This document shows, piece after piece, positions 21,901-30,884 of a stretch of 40,253 nt of DNA. The position numbers and the translations under genes were made by a program. The notes beneath the pieces are model-generated. The model was not told the DNA's origin, ran no database searches, and saw only the letters and a list, made by a program, of their open reading frames with translations. Numbering within the stretch: position 1 is the stretch's first letter; each line of letters opens with the position of its first letter. Source of the DNA: Cytidiella melzeri (taxonomy: Eukaryota; Basidiomycota; Agaricomycetes; Polyporales; Irpicaceae); assembly GCA_022592445.1 (NCBI GenBank), contig JABYQR010000388.1, positions 1 to 40,253 on the forward strand, written 5' to 3'.

Positions 21901-22448
21901 CGGCCGGGGAGGACTCGCCACCACCTCCTTCAACATCGTCTTCGACAGCATCACAGGAATGAACGTCTGCCGGTCAAAACGGCGCAGCCCGTCCTTCCAC
22001 ATGCTGTCCTTCAGCTCGTCCACCGCCCGCTTGTTGATCGCCCTGTTGTTCTCGATCCCAAAAGACAGCGGTGGAGACCCAAGGATGTCAAGCCATGCGA
22101 ACCCCAGGAACGCTCCGTCAATGCTGCGCTGCAGCTTTTGCGTCGCCCCAATCGCAACGTGAACGTCCTCCGCGCCAATCGTCTCAAGCCTCTTCTCCGC
22201 CTCCACGTACTTACGCTGCGTCGCCTCCTGCGCAATCAACGCCTCCTCCTGTATACACAGTACATAGTCAGCATTCGTACTCAATACATACGTTCAACAC
22301 CACGTACCTTTTGCCTCTCCCTCTCCTCCTTCTTGTACTTTCGGTTATCCGCCGCCTGCTTCTTTCTCGCCTTCAGGAGCGCCTTCTCCTGCTCCGATTG
22401 CTCCGTCGCCTTGCTCTTCTCACTTACCTTGCTTGCTTTTGGTGCCAT
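15992..22448 (-). CDS. Gene C: very large multi-exon gene of unknown function
   Basis: Starts at ATG 22448 with a lysine/glutamate-rich exon (MAPKASKVSEKSK...). Exons I can phase are 22308-22448, 21853-22248, 21433-21805, about 20710-21367, 20415-20659, 20265-20355, 19888-20199, 18203-19374, 18050-18140, 17821-18008, 17383-17757, then parts of 16416-17300, 16197-16229, 16099-16139 and 15992-16036. Introns are 41-66 nt except 19375-19887 (513 nt) and 16230-16415 (186 nt), both carrying hairpins. Two joins do not resolve: near 21.04-21.12 kb, and an A6 run at 18342-18347. Early in the chain a segment reading NNRAINKRAVDELKDSMW then GLRRFDRQTFIPVML has the spacing of the start of a ParB/sulfiredoxin-like fold; this is weak. 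The middle contains coiled-coil stretches, and the C-terminal third is disordered and S/P/A-rich. The true 3' end is not fixed. Confidence 0.55.
16294..16382. repeat. Two hairpins inside the 186-nt intron of gene C
   Basis: Units at 16294 and 16353 (59 bp apart) have stems CCGATAGTG / CACTATCGG and 8-nt loops. The intron runs from donor GTACGTGC at 16415 to acceptor CTTCTAG at 16230. Confidence 0.85.
19431..19865. repeat. Regular hairpin array inside the 513-nt intron of gene C
   Basis: Units start at 19431, 19477, 19523, 19569, 19614 and 19660, so the period is 46, 46, 46, 45 and 46 bp, followed by two or three less regular units to 19865. Each unit is CTCCGATAGTG, 8 variable bases, CACTATCGG, then a variable spacer of about 16-18 bp. 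The array lies entirely between the donor at 19887 (GAG|GTGAGC) and the acceptor at 19375 (TTCATGCAG). Confidence 0.88.
21809..21846 (-). other. G-quadruplex-prone tract in a 47-nt intron of gene C
   Basis: On the minus strand there are at least six runs of three to five Gs separated by one or two bases. The tract fills the body of the intron 21806-21852 (donor GAC|GTGATG, acceptor GGGCAG). Without splicing the flanking exons are in different frames; with it they join in phase. The pre-mRNA strand is the G-rich one. Confidence 0.65.
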
Positions 22449-22606
22449 TGCGAGTTGTGTGAGAGTGTGTTAAGTAGACTGTGGTGGTTGTGGTTGAGAA
22501 GATCGTAATCGGATTACATCGCAACAGTCCGCTCGCAAATCAAACTCAGACTGATTGCCGCTCCGGCAATCTCACGTGAGGTTCTCACAGGGGACGACCC
22601 TCCACA

Positions 22607-22826
22607 TCCGATAGCGTCACATTGCGTTATCGGGGAGAGGGGTTATGCTGGGCTACAGCTACACAGTCCGATAACAGCTTCTTGCATTATCGGAGCATGC
22701 ATTAGCATAGTCCGATAACCGCCTGTTGCGTTATCGGGGCATGCAGTAGCATACTCCGATAACACAAGAAGCTGTTATCGGACTATGCTACTGCATACTC
22801 CGATAACACAAGAAGCTGTTATCGGA
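22607..22826. repeat. Hairpin array upstream of gene C
   Basis: Five hairpins start at 22607, 22667, 22711, 22755 and 22799; the last three steps are exactly 44 bp. Stems are TCCGATAAC / GTTATCGGA. The last two hairpins are identical, including the loop ACAAGAAGCT. The 16-bp spacers are GCATGCAGTAGCATAC in one place and CTATGCTACTGCATAC in another, nearly reverse complements. The array lies between the stop of gene D and the start of gene C, so it would be in the promoter of gene C. Confidence 0.87.
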
Positions 22827-22972
22827 CTGTAAACCTCGCTGCACACAGCAATGCAGACCACTTTAGAGACGGTTAGGCTTGCTGGCGTACACGCTTCGGC
22901 CACACCTCAAAATTCACACTTTGCAATCACATAACAGCATACATCACATATCACACTCAGCTACAACCAATA

Positions 22973-23838
22973 CTAGTTAATCAAAGTGCATAGACATGCT
23001 ATGTACTGCTCGTACGTCCAGTTCATCATCTCCGCACGCTCATGGATGTCAAGTACCTTAGGCTCCTCAGAGCAATACAAATACACCCCAACCAACGGCT
23101 CACCTCCCACAGACGGTCGAAGACACACTCGCGTGTACCCATCACATCGCTCAAGCTTCACAACATAGTACAGGTCCTCCCCCGTACCATCAGGGCGCGG
23201 AACCCACGTCCTCCCAACTCGGTCCCTCTGTCGCTCAAGGTGCCTCACAGTCCCCTCGTACCCGTCAGGTCCAGGCGTCACATACACCCGGATCTTCCTA
23301 AGATTCGGACGCGGCAACACCAAACGCACAGGCGGTCGGTTCTCCTTCGAACCTCAAACTCCTCTCAGCACTGAAGTCCCAATGCAATCCAAATATAACT
23401 CACCGTCCTCGTCCTCGTCCTCGTCCTCCTCCTCCTCCTCCTCAGAATCCCATCCAGAAACTTCGTCATCCTCCTCCTCCTCCTCCTCCTCGTCCTCATC
23501 CTCGTACCCATCTTCTGCCTCATCCACATCTTCATTCTCCTCATCATCATCAATCTCCTCCTCAAACAACCGCGCAGGTGTAACGGTCTCGTCTAAGCAC
23601 ACAATCCACATGTCAGTTCACATCGCCGTTCACTCATGCAGAAGCACTCACCACTTCCATCACTCCACACACTGCTGGCGTCCGTCCCAACACACAGACG
23701 CTCAATCTCCTCCGCAACCGTGGATACGTCCATGCCGTTCATCGCGAGCTGCACGTTAGAGGACAGAGGGCTAGTTACATTCCTCCCGTACTCGAACCAA
23801 CATTATATATATACCTTCTGCATGCTAAGCGAACTCAT
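22973..23838 (-). CDS. Gene D: acidic protein of unknown function
   Basis: Four exons (23815-23838, 23652-23748, 23404-23592, 22973-23352) joined by 66-, 59- and 51-nt GT-AG introns give 690 nt, or 229 aa, with every phase matching. The short first exon, starting at the ATG at 23838, is chosen because it keeps the frame open; a longer upstream start is possible. Residues about 40-105 are almost only Asp and Glu, interrupted by VSGWDS. The C-terminal 125 residues form a compact, probably folded domain (RLVLPRPNLRKIRVYV ... WTYEQYIACLCTLIN) that I do not recognise. There is no signal peptide or membrane segment. An acidic run like this is common in chromatin or nucleolar proteins, but that is only a hint. 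It is co-oriented with gene C, separated from it by a hairpin array. Confidence 0.7.
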
Positions 23839-24196
23839 CTCGGTCTCTTCAAGAATTCTGACAGCTTCGTGATGGATCAACTTCACAGTTGCATTAAACC
23901 GCTCAAAATGACATATTATTTACATAACACCCCCATCACAGTGTCACACTCTTGTACCCCCCTCGCAACAATATCACAAATTCCCACGCTGCGTTACAGA
24001 TCATAGTTCTCCGCTTCATGCCAAAATCTTGTTTTATTCACAAAAACACAGTCGCCCCACTTATATTCCACCACTCATCACATCATGTCTCCCTCCCATA
24101 CATGCTTGGCCTGCATGCCAACGGCATCACAGTACACTGCGCACAAACGATATCCCACATACACTTCATACATCAAAACCAAGCCTAACCTCACAA

Positions 24197-24278
24197 GGCG
24201 TGGTGGCGTAGTGGTTATCGCACCGGACCTTGCACCCCCTCCAGTGCAGGGCGTTCGGTTCGATCCCCACTCACGCCA
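24197..24278 (+). tRNA. tRNA-like sequence, possibly a tRNA pseudogene or SINE head
   Basis: 82 nt with a 7-bp acceptor stem (GGCGTGG / TCACGCC, one G-U), an A-box TGGCGTAGTGG, a D-arm GCG/CGC and a perfect B-box GGTTCGATCC. The middle does not fold normally: instead of an anticodon arm there is an 8-bp hairpin CCTTGCAC / GTGCAGGG with an 8-nt C-rich loop, and the T-stem pairs poorly. It has RNA polymerase III internal promoter signals, but I cannot assign an anticodon. Alternatives are a tRNA with an intron, a decayed tRNA, or the head of a tRNA-derived SINE. Confidence 0.45.
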
Positions 24279-24373
24279 CACGCCGATATACTCGCGGCTT
24301 CAAGCATTCCCTGCAACGTAACCCGTTACAGGTAATGCTTGTAGCAAGCATGTTTTTCTACCCCCTCGCCCCT

Positions 24374-24560
24374 CCCCCGATAGCGCAATGTTTTCTTATC
24401 GGAGTACCACCCCTCCTGCCAGCAGTCCGATAACGTTGTAGCCTGCTATCGGAGAAAACCCTAAGTACTCATTTCCCCGATAGTGCGGACTCTCGCTATC
24501 GGGGAATCCCCTTGACTCTCCTGCACCATGCCTCCGATAGTGAACAACTTTCTTATCGGA
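24374..24560. repeat. Four hairpins (intergenic, distal end of the hairpin zone)
   Basis: Four CCGATA hairpins with 8-10-nt loops, spaced about 50-60 bp, with mixed stems (GATAGCG, GATAACG, GATAGTG). This is the last place the family occurs; none is seen from 24.6 kb to the window end. Confidence 0.82.
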
Positions 24561-24719
24561 CTTGCACTCCGTGCTCAAATTGTTTAAATTGCTCAAATTA
24601 CATCAATTACATCACTGGGCACTGAAAATACTGACCTCCATTTTTCATAGCCCTCTGCCCCTGCAAATATTGACACACTCTTTTTCAAGGCACGTGACCC
24701 TGAAAATATTGTTCGTCGC

Positions 24720-25110
24720 TTTTTGAGGCCCTACGGGCCCTCAAAAACAGAGGCTGAACCTCAGGCTGAACCTTACCAGGGTAGTTCTTTAAGGTATAAT
24801 TGTGCCTCTTTGGACCTCAAATATAGACCTCCGCTTTTTAACGCCCCTTGACCTTTATAAAACTGACTGTTGCTTTTTAAGGCCCTCCGGGCCCTCAAAA
24901 ACAGAGGCTGAACCTCAGGCTGAACCTTACCAGGGTAGTTCTTTAAGGTATAATTGTGCCTCTTTGGACCTCAAATATAGACCTCCGCTTTTTAACGCCC
25001 CTTGACCTTTATAAAACTGACTGTTGCTTTTTAAGGCCCTCCGGGCCCTCAAAAACAGAGGCTGAACCTCAGGCTGAACCTTACCAGGGTAGTTCTTTAA
25101 GGTATAATTT
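24720..25110. repeat. 154-bp tandem repeat
   Basis: The segment GGGCCCTCAAAAACAGAGGC recurs so that its TCAAAAACAG part starts at 24741, 24895 and 25049, a period of exactly 154 bp. Two complete units and a partial third are present and nearly identical. Each holds the inverted motif GGCCCTCCGGGCC and TTCTTTAAGGTATAATT. The 67- and 77-codon frames inside are by-products of the repeat. A diverged further unit appears upstream of 24720. Confidence 0.9.
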
Positions 25111-26299
25111 TTTCAACTTGCAAAATCTTGCCACTATTGCAGAATTAGTGCAGCATTTTGCTAACTTCAAAATCATTACAAATTTCTGAAGTAAGTAAAA
25201 TCATGCTGACGGTTACGATTTTGCTACCTCACGAATCCTGGACAACATTAGATCACTAACTTGGCACCTCACAACACTTTACTGCATGATTTTTCAACGG
25301 TTGAAATCCAGAACCCACAAGCTGAATTTTTACATCATTTTCTGGCTCATCCAATCTTAGATCTGGTGGTGCAAGAGTTCACGCTTTTTTCAACCGTTTT
25401 TGATGCTGGAAAATCCGGTATTTGACGTAGTGCCAATGGTGGATAATTTTGGTGCATTATTTGTACCTGTATGTGCCCATTTGCCAGCTGTAAAAATCAT
25501 AAAAACTGTATTTTGATTGAAAAATGTGATCTATCACAAAGTTTTAAAGGGCCAGTAACAAAGCCAACATAGGCCCATTGATTTAATTCACTTCAGTAAT
25601 ACAGAAACTGTTACTGAGTGATTGCCCATCAAATTCCCACACTTTTGGGGACAGCCGTGTTACATTTACAAAGACATTAAAGCATTCTCCTGCACTGGCA
25701 CAATTCTACTTCATTCTTCATGAATTGTAACTACTATGTGGCCAAACAGAGCAAAGTAGAAAAACTTACTTGATAGAAAGCTTAGGGGTGCTGGGATATG
25801 GATGTTGTTGAGAATGTGGACGGCTAACAAGCTGGGGCTCATAACATAGCAAAGTGGAAGTGGTGTGCAAGGGGTGAAGGCTTATAAGCTTTGAAGATGA
25901 ATCTTGTTTCTCTTGCTGCTTCAGCAGCTCAGCTAATATACATGTCTGTATCTACTGATGTAAGCAACAACCATACATGTCCACTTCAGCTATTCTACTG
26001 TAATACTAAGGGCATTACTCAGTGTATGACTAAGCTCAGCGCTTGTACCAGAGACATACACATTGAGTGAATGACTCATGCTAGTACTGGCCTCAGACAT
26101 ACACTTTAGGTGTTCTCTAGAGTTGTACTGCTTGCTTTCTATGTCAATTCCTATGCTACTAGAACACAGGCATACATATATGTGCAGTTCTGCTATAGTG
26201 CTATGTGCTACTTAGTCCACACAACCCATATCTGTACGTCTCAGCTAATGGAATAGTTAGTACTACAGTTACCATATACAGCTGCATAATTCTCTTATC
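25111..26299. other. AT-rich stretch without a supported gene
   Basis: About 1.2 kb with no frame above 60 codons and no clear repeat. Base composition is richer in A+T than the gene zone. Part of it (around 25500-25700) faintly resembles the repeated block found at about 30450-30600, suggesting older copies of the same duplicated segment. Confidence 0.4.
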
Positions 26300-26980
26300 A
26301 AGACTGTGGGAACTCTACTACCTTGAAACAACCTTGAAACAAGGTGTGGAAAACTACATTACAATTCATGAGTACTGAAGAAAAATTGTTCCAGTGTCCT
26401 CCAGCACATTGATTCCTTTCCAATTGTGACCTTTTTGTCCCCCAAAGTGTGAAAATCTGATGGTGGAATACAGACAGTAGCAGTGTCAATTAAAAAACAA
26501 TGAATACAGCTGGTGGCGTCGCACTGGCCTTGTTATCAGCTCTTTACATCCGATCACTTTTGCAACAAAAATGCAGTCTTTGATTTTTACAGACTGCATA
26601 TGGGTACAAATCTGTACATATAGTACACCATTGGATAGCCCTATCACGTGGCAACATCGTGGTACAAACATCCTGTCAATTGAAGTGGAATTGATCAAGT
26701 TATGGCCAGTCTACTGAGAAAAGTCATTCAGACTCAGATTCAAACTCCACCTCTGCTGCCAGGTGATGTCAAATCCTGGTCAGGTACATGCAGCAATCTA
26801 CAGACATTGCTTGCTCTCTGAACAAGGAATACAATTAGAAGACATGCCACACATAACATTGGCTCTGAGCAAGATCTACCAGTACTTTGGAGGCTAATTA
26901 CAAATTCTCAACCCCTAAATTCTTGGACAATGTAAATTTGTGGCTACATTAGTAGTGAGTACTAAATCTGATTGTTCTAA
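26300..26980. repeat. Third, direct copy of the inverted-repeat core
   Basis: Runs from a block near GTTCCAGTGTCCTCCAGCAC through TTTTTGTCCCCCAAAGTGTG and TTTGCAACAAAAATGCAGTC to TGCTCTCTGAACAAGG. It parallels 30900-31430 in the same orientation and 30200-30660 in the opposite one. It leads directly into the satellite copies at 27000. Confidence 0.75.
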
Positions 26981-26989
26981 AAAGTTTCA

Positions 26990-27640
26990 CAACTGTTAAT
27001 TGCTCTCTAAGCAGGAGTTACAATCAGAACACAGCCTGTGGCAGTTCCAATGGGGGTGAGGCAGTTCAGACATCAACAGGACTCGGCAGCAAGCACTGCA
27101 TCAGATTGTTGCACAAGGTTTCACAACCATTATTTGCTCTCTAAGGAGGAGTTGAAATTAGAACATAGCCTGTGGCAGTTTCAATGGGGCTGAGCCAGTG
27201 CAGACATCAGCTGGACGTGGTTTCATCAGCAGCCAGCGCTGTGTTCGATTGGTCCACAAAGTTTCACAACCATTACTTTCTAAGCAGGAATTACAACTGT
27301 AGCAGTTTCAATGGGGGTGAGGTGGTTCAGACATCAACTGTACATGGTTGCACTGGCAACCAGCACTGCATACAATTGGTCCACAAGGTTTCACAACCAC
27401 TACTCTATAAGCAGGAGTTACACTTAGAACACAGTCTGTGGCAGTTCCAATAGGGGTGATGAAGCTCAGACATCAAAATGACATGGTTGCATTGGCAGCA
27501 AGCATTGCATCGGATTGTCCCACAATCGTTAGTTGCTCTCTAAGATGAAGTTATCATCAAAACACAGCCTGTGGCAGTTCTAGTGGGGCTGAGGCAGTTC
27601 AGACATCAACAGGACATGCTTGCATCAGCAGCAAGCACTG
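26990..27640 (+). repeat. Satellite block, about 130-bp units (forward)
   Basis: Unit anchors of the form CCTGTGGCAGTTYCAATGGG occur near 27032, 27167, 27302, 27433 and 27565, giving units of 129-135 bp. Each unit also carries GTTTCACAACC, TTGCTCTCTAA, CAGACATCAAC and TGGTTGCAT. Copies are diverged by roughly 10-20 percent. No coding frame persists across units. Confidence 0.85.
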
Positions 27641-28389
27641 CATTTGATTCCACCACACAATTTCACAACCACTAGTTGCTCTACTAGCGTTAGCAAGGCC
27701 GGCAAGCAGCAAGTACAATTCCTGAAGGTTGAATGAAATATCACTTTTAGAGCCAGATTTGGAAGTAAACTTGGTGCTGGTAGCAGCCTGAACAAGTGGT
27801 TTTGTTGGGAATTGCTCCTCTGATGAGTAATGTATAGTAAGTTGGTGGGCTGTCTTTACTGGGGCACACAATCATCCATGAAAGAAGAGGGACTGTGCTG
27901 TATTGTTTGAAGTGCAACTATGGGTGTGAGTACAGAATTGAAAACATTTGTGGAGTAGAGCATTGAGATAAAGATTGCTTGACATGGGTCTTCTTCTTAA
28001 TGGTGTTGAACTATTTTAAATAACCTAGATACAAATTGGTAAACTGCAGGAGCAGGGGCATTTGCTTTTGGTGACACCTTTGTTAGGCAACTTGATCTGG
28101 GATAAAGTGACTGTACTACAATTGATAAGTTTGGTTGCAGGAAAAGGAGCCATACATTGATGAAGGTAGTTACTAATGGTAGCAAGGGGCTTCATCTATC
28201 TTGTCATTAATCTTGTGCAGTGTTCACTGCTGATTCTAGAAAATTACTTGCTTCAAGAATGAAGGGCTGGAGGGTGTCTCATAATATCAATTAGCAGAAC
28301 ATGTTACATGTGTTCCTGTTGATTTCTGCACTGCCTCACCCCCATTGGAGCTGCCACAGGCTGTGTTCTGATTGTAACTCCTGCTTATA

Positions 28390-29072
28390 GGCGTGGTCAA
28401 TTATTAGGTGGTTCGTCAGGTTGCTGGTTTGTCGAGTTTGTCGCCACCTTTGGTGGCGTTTCCAGGGGCATGCCGGGCATGCCGAGAATTAGCAGAGATC
28501 TCGGACGTGCGCCCTCTCCGCTATGCCAAAAGTGGACTGGCTGTTGGGACTTTCAGGAGTATAGACAAAGTTGACAATTGTACTGTAGCACCATGCATAT
28601 GATCCAGGAATGTTGTTCACTTTGTGCTCCTCTCTGCTGTAGATGCCCATGATTTCCCACAAGGGCTTTTTGTTGTTCCATATCACAGCTTCACTCTTGA
28701 GTAAGTTGTAGAGAATAGTGTGAATAGATAGAACAAAAAAAACCGTGCAAATCGCGTCTGCGTTGGCTCTTGTGGGAAATCCTAGGCATCTAGAGCGGGA
28801 GGTGCGCGCAAGTGTGCATTATTCCGACTACAATGTATTTTATAAATTCAAGTACAGTACACTACTTAATCTTTGTGCTGTAGTATACTGATGACAGTCT
28901 CGACAGCCAGTCCACTTTCGGAATAGCGGCGGGATGGCCAGCGGAGAGGGCACACGTTCGAGATCTCTGCTGATTCTCGGCATGCCCGGCATGGCCCTGG
29001 AAACGCTACCAAAGGTGGCGACGAACTCGACAAACCAGCGACCTGACAGACCACCTAAGAATTGACCACGCC
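28390..29072. mobile_element. 683-bp terminal-inverted-repeat element (MITE-like)
   Basis: Starts GGCGTGGTCAATT and ends AATTGACCACGCC. The terminal inverted repeats are about 155-170 bp (28390-28545 and 28902-29072) and share GGGCATGCCGGCATGCC-like and AGATCTCG blocks. It is flanked by a 5-bp duplication TTATA (28385-28389 and 29073-29077). The homologous site in the other arm (about 32362, GCTCTATAAGCAGGAG) lacks the element, which confirms insertion and boundaries. No transposase frame is present, so it is non-autonomous. The long terminal repeats make it almost a foldback element. Confidence 0.85.
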
Positions 29073-29560
29073 TTATAGAGCAACTGGTGGTTGTGAAACT
29101 GTATGGAAGATTCAAGGCAGTGCTTTATGCTGATGCAACCACATCCTCTTGATGTCTCAACTGCCTCAGCCCCATCAGAACTGCCACAGGCTATGTTCTG
29201 ATTTTAACTCCTCCTTGCAGAGCAACCAATGGTTGTAACACGTTTTGCAACAATCCAATGCAGTGCTTGCTCCTGATGCAACCATGTACTGTTGATGTCT
29301 GAATTGCCTCACCCCCATTGGAACTGCCACAGGCTGTGTTCTGATTGTAACTCCTGCTTAGAGAGCAATTAACAGTTGTGAAACTTGTGGAACAATCAGA
29401 CGCAGCACTCACTACTGATGCAGCCACAAATCTACATTGTCCAAGAATGTAGGGTTTGAGAATTTGCAGTTAGCTTCCAAAGTACTGGTAATTCTTGCTC
29501 AGAGCCAACACTATGTGTGGCATGTCCTCTCATTGTATTCCTTGTTCAGAGAGCAAACAA

Positions 29561-30220
29561 TAGGGGCATTCAGAGTGGACGATTATGGCTGATTCCCGGG
29601 TCTGATTCTTCTTTGATTCTGTAGGGGTGGTCTGGGGTCCTACTGCCTGCTTAATTGCGTGATTAACGAGAATCAAGCAGAATCTGGCCGCTTTGTTGTT
29701 CCTAGTCCAGAGGAGGGACAACAAGAATCAGGCCATGAGTATTGTTCTTCCTGTAATTACTGATACAAAATTGGCATAACAATCTGTTGAATACATCTCC
29801 TGCTGTCTGCTGTCTGTCCTCTCTGGGCTCTGACCCCCACTCTACCATGGCTATCTACCATTACCTAGTACAATTCAATATGACCTTAATCAAGGTAGCA
29901 TACATAAAACTATGTAGACACATCTGGGAATATGTGTTCTTTTGTGCTACAAAGAGGTTTGCTTGCTGAAACCATAGTCAGCAAGCTATAGAGATACACT
30001 GCTTGAGATAGCTTGCCACCCAAGTACTTGGCCAATTTCTTTAGGTTATACAGTGAATCACTTATTGTTGTTTTGGGAAATCAGCCAGAATCAGCAATGT
30101 GCTGATGGGGTGTTCAGAGTGCACTCTGATTAATAGTCTGATTAAGAAGAATGATCACAAGAAAAAACACCATATAATCAGACCTTGAATCACTGATAAT
30201 CAACCTACTCTAAACTCCCC
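29561..30220. mobile_element. 660-bp insertion with imperfect terminal inverted repeats
   Basis: Present in the left arm between GAGAGCAAACAA and ATGTCTGTAG; the right arm reads straight through this point (near 31330). The left end GGGGCATTCAGAGTGGAC and the reverse complement of the right end (GGGGAGTTTAGAGTAGG) align over about 33 bases with one gap and several mismatches. Subterminal copies of TTCAGAGTG recur inside. No transposase frame is seen. The target duplication is unclear, 2 bp at most. It is probably a non-autonomous DNA transposon of undetermined superfamily. Confidence 0.6.
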
Positions 30221-30884
30221 ATGTCTGTAGATTGCTGCACATTTACCTGACCAGAATTTGACATCATTTGCCAGAAGGAGTGGAGTTTGATTCTGAGTCT
30301 GGTGCACTTTTTGCAGTAGACTGGCCATAACTTGCTCAATTCCACTTAAATTGACAGGATGTGTGTACCAGAATGTTGCCACAGGATAGGGCTATCCAAC
30401 GGTGTAATATATGTACAGATTTGTACCCATATGCCGTCTGTAAAAATCCTAAACTGCATTTTGATTGCGAAAGTGATCTAATACAAAGTTATAAAGAGCT
30501 GATAACAAGGCCAGTGTGATGCCATCAGCTATATTCATTGTTTTGTTATTGAAGCTGTTACTGTCTGTATTCTGCCATCAAATTCCCACACTTTGGGGGA
30601 CAAAAAGGTCACATCTGAAAAGGCATCAATGTGCTGGAGCACACTGGAACAATTCTTCTTCATTCTTCAGGAATTGTAATAACCAGGAGTTACAATCATT
30701 AACTATTTCATGCTATATAATTCATTCAATTCGCTATCAATAACATAATCACTTGTAACCCTGCTCCTGCAATTTACCATATTATATCTAAATTATTTAA
30801 CATAGTTCAACACCATTAAGAAGAAGATGCATGTCAAACAATCTTAATCTCCATGCTCTACTCCACAAACTTGTTTTAATTACA

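Larger units (their letters stand above)
27680..30680. repeat. Left arm of a large imperfect inverted duplication
   Basis: Pairs in reverse complement with 30885-33240. Matching landmarks are 27690-27870 with 33010-33200 (both encode a related short frame), GGAAAAGGAGCCATACATTG near 28139 with CAATGTATGGCTCCTTTTCC near 32595, the satellite at 28320-29450 with 31480-32455, and 30230-30680 with 30885-31320. The left arm holds two insertions absent from the right arm. Confidence 0.82.

Noticed and set aside
24802..25189. 67- and 77-codon frames with identical starts
   Set aside because: They are produced by the 154-bp tandem repeat.
27599..27871. Short frame conserved between 27650-27871 (minus) and 33018-33239 (plus)
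   Set aside because: Conservation follows the inverted duplication; there is no start context, no domain and one copy is diverged at most codons, so I treat it as duplicated non-coding DNA or a gene fragment.
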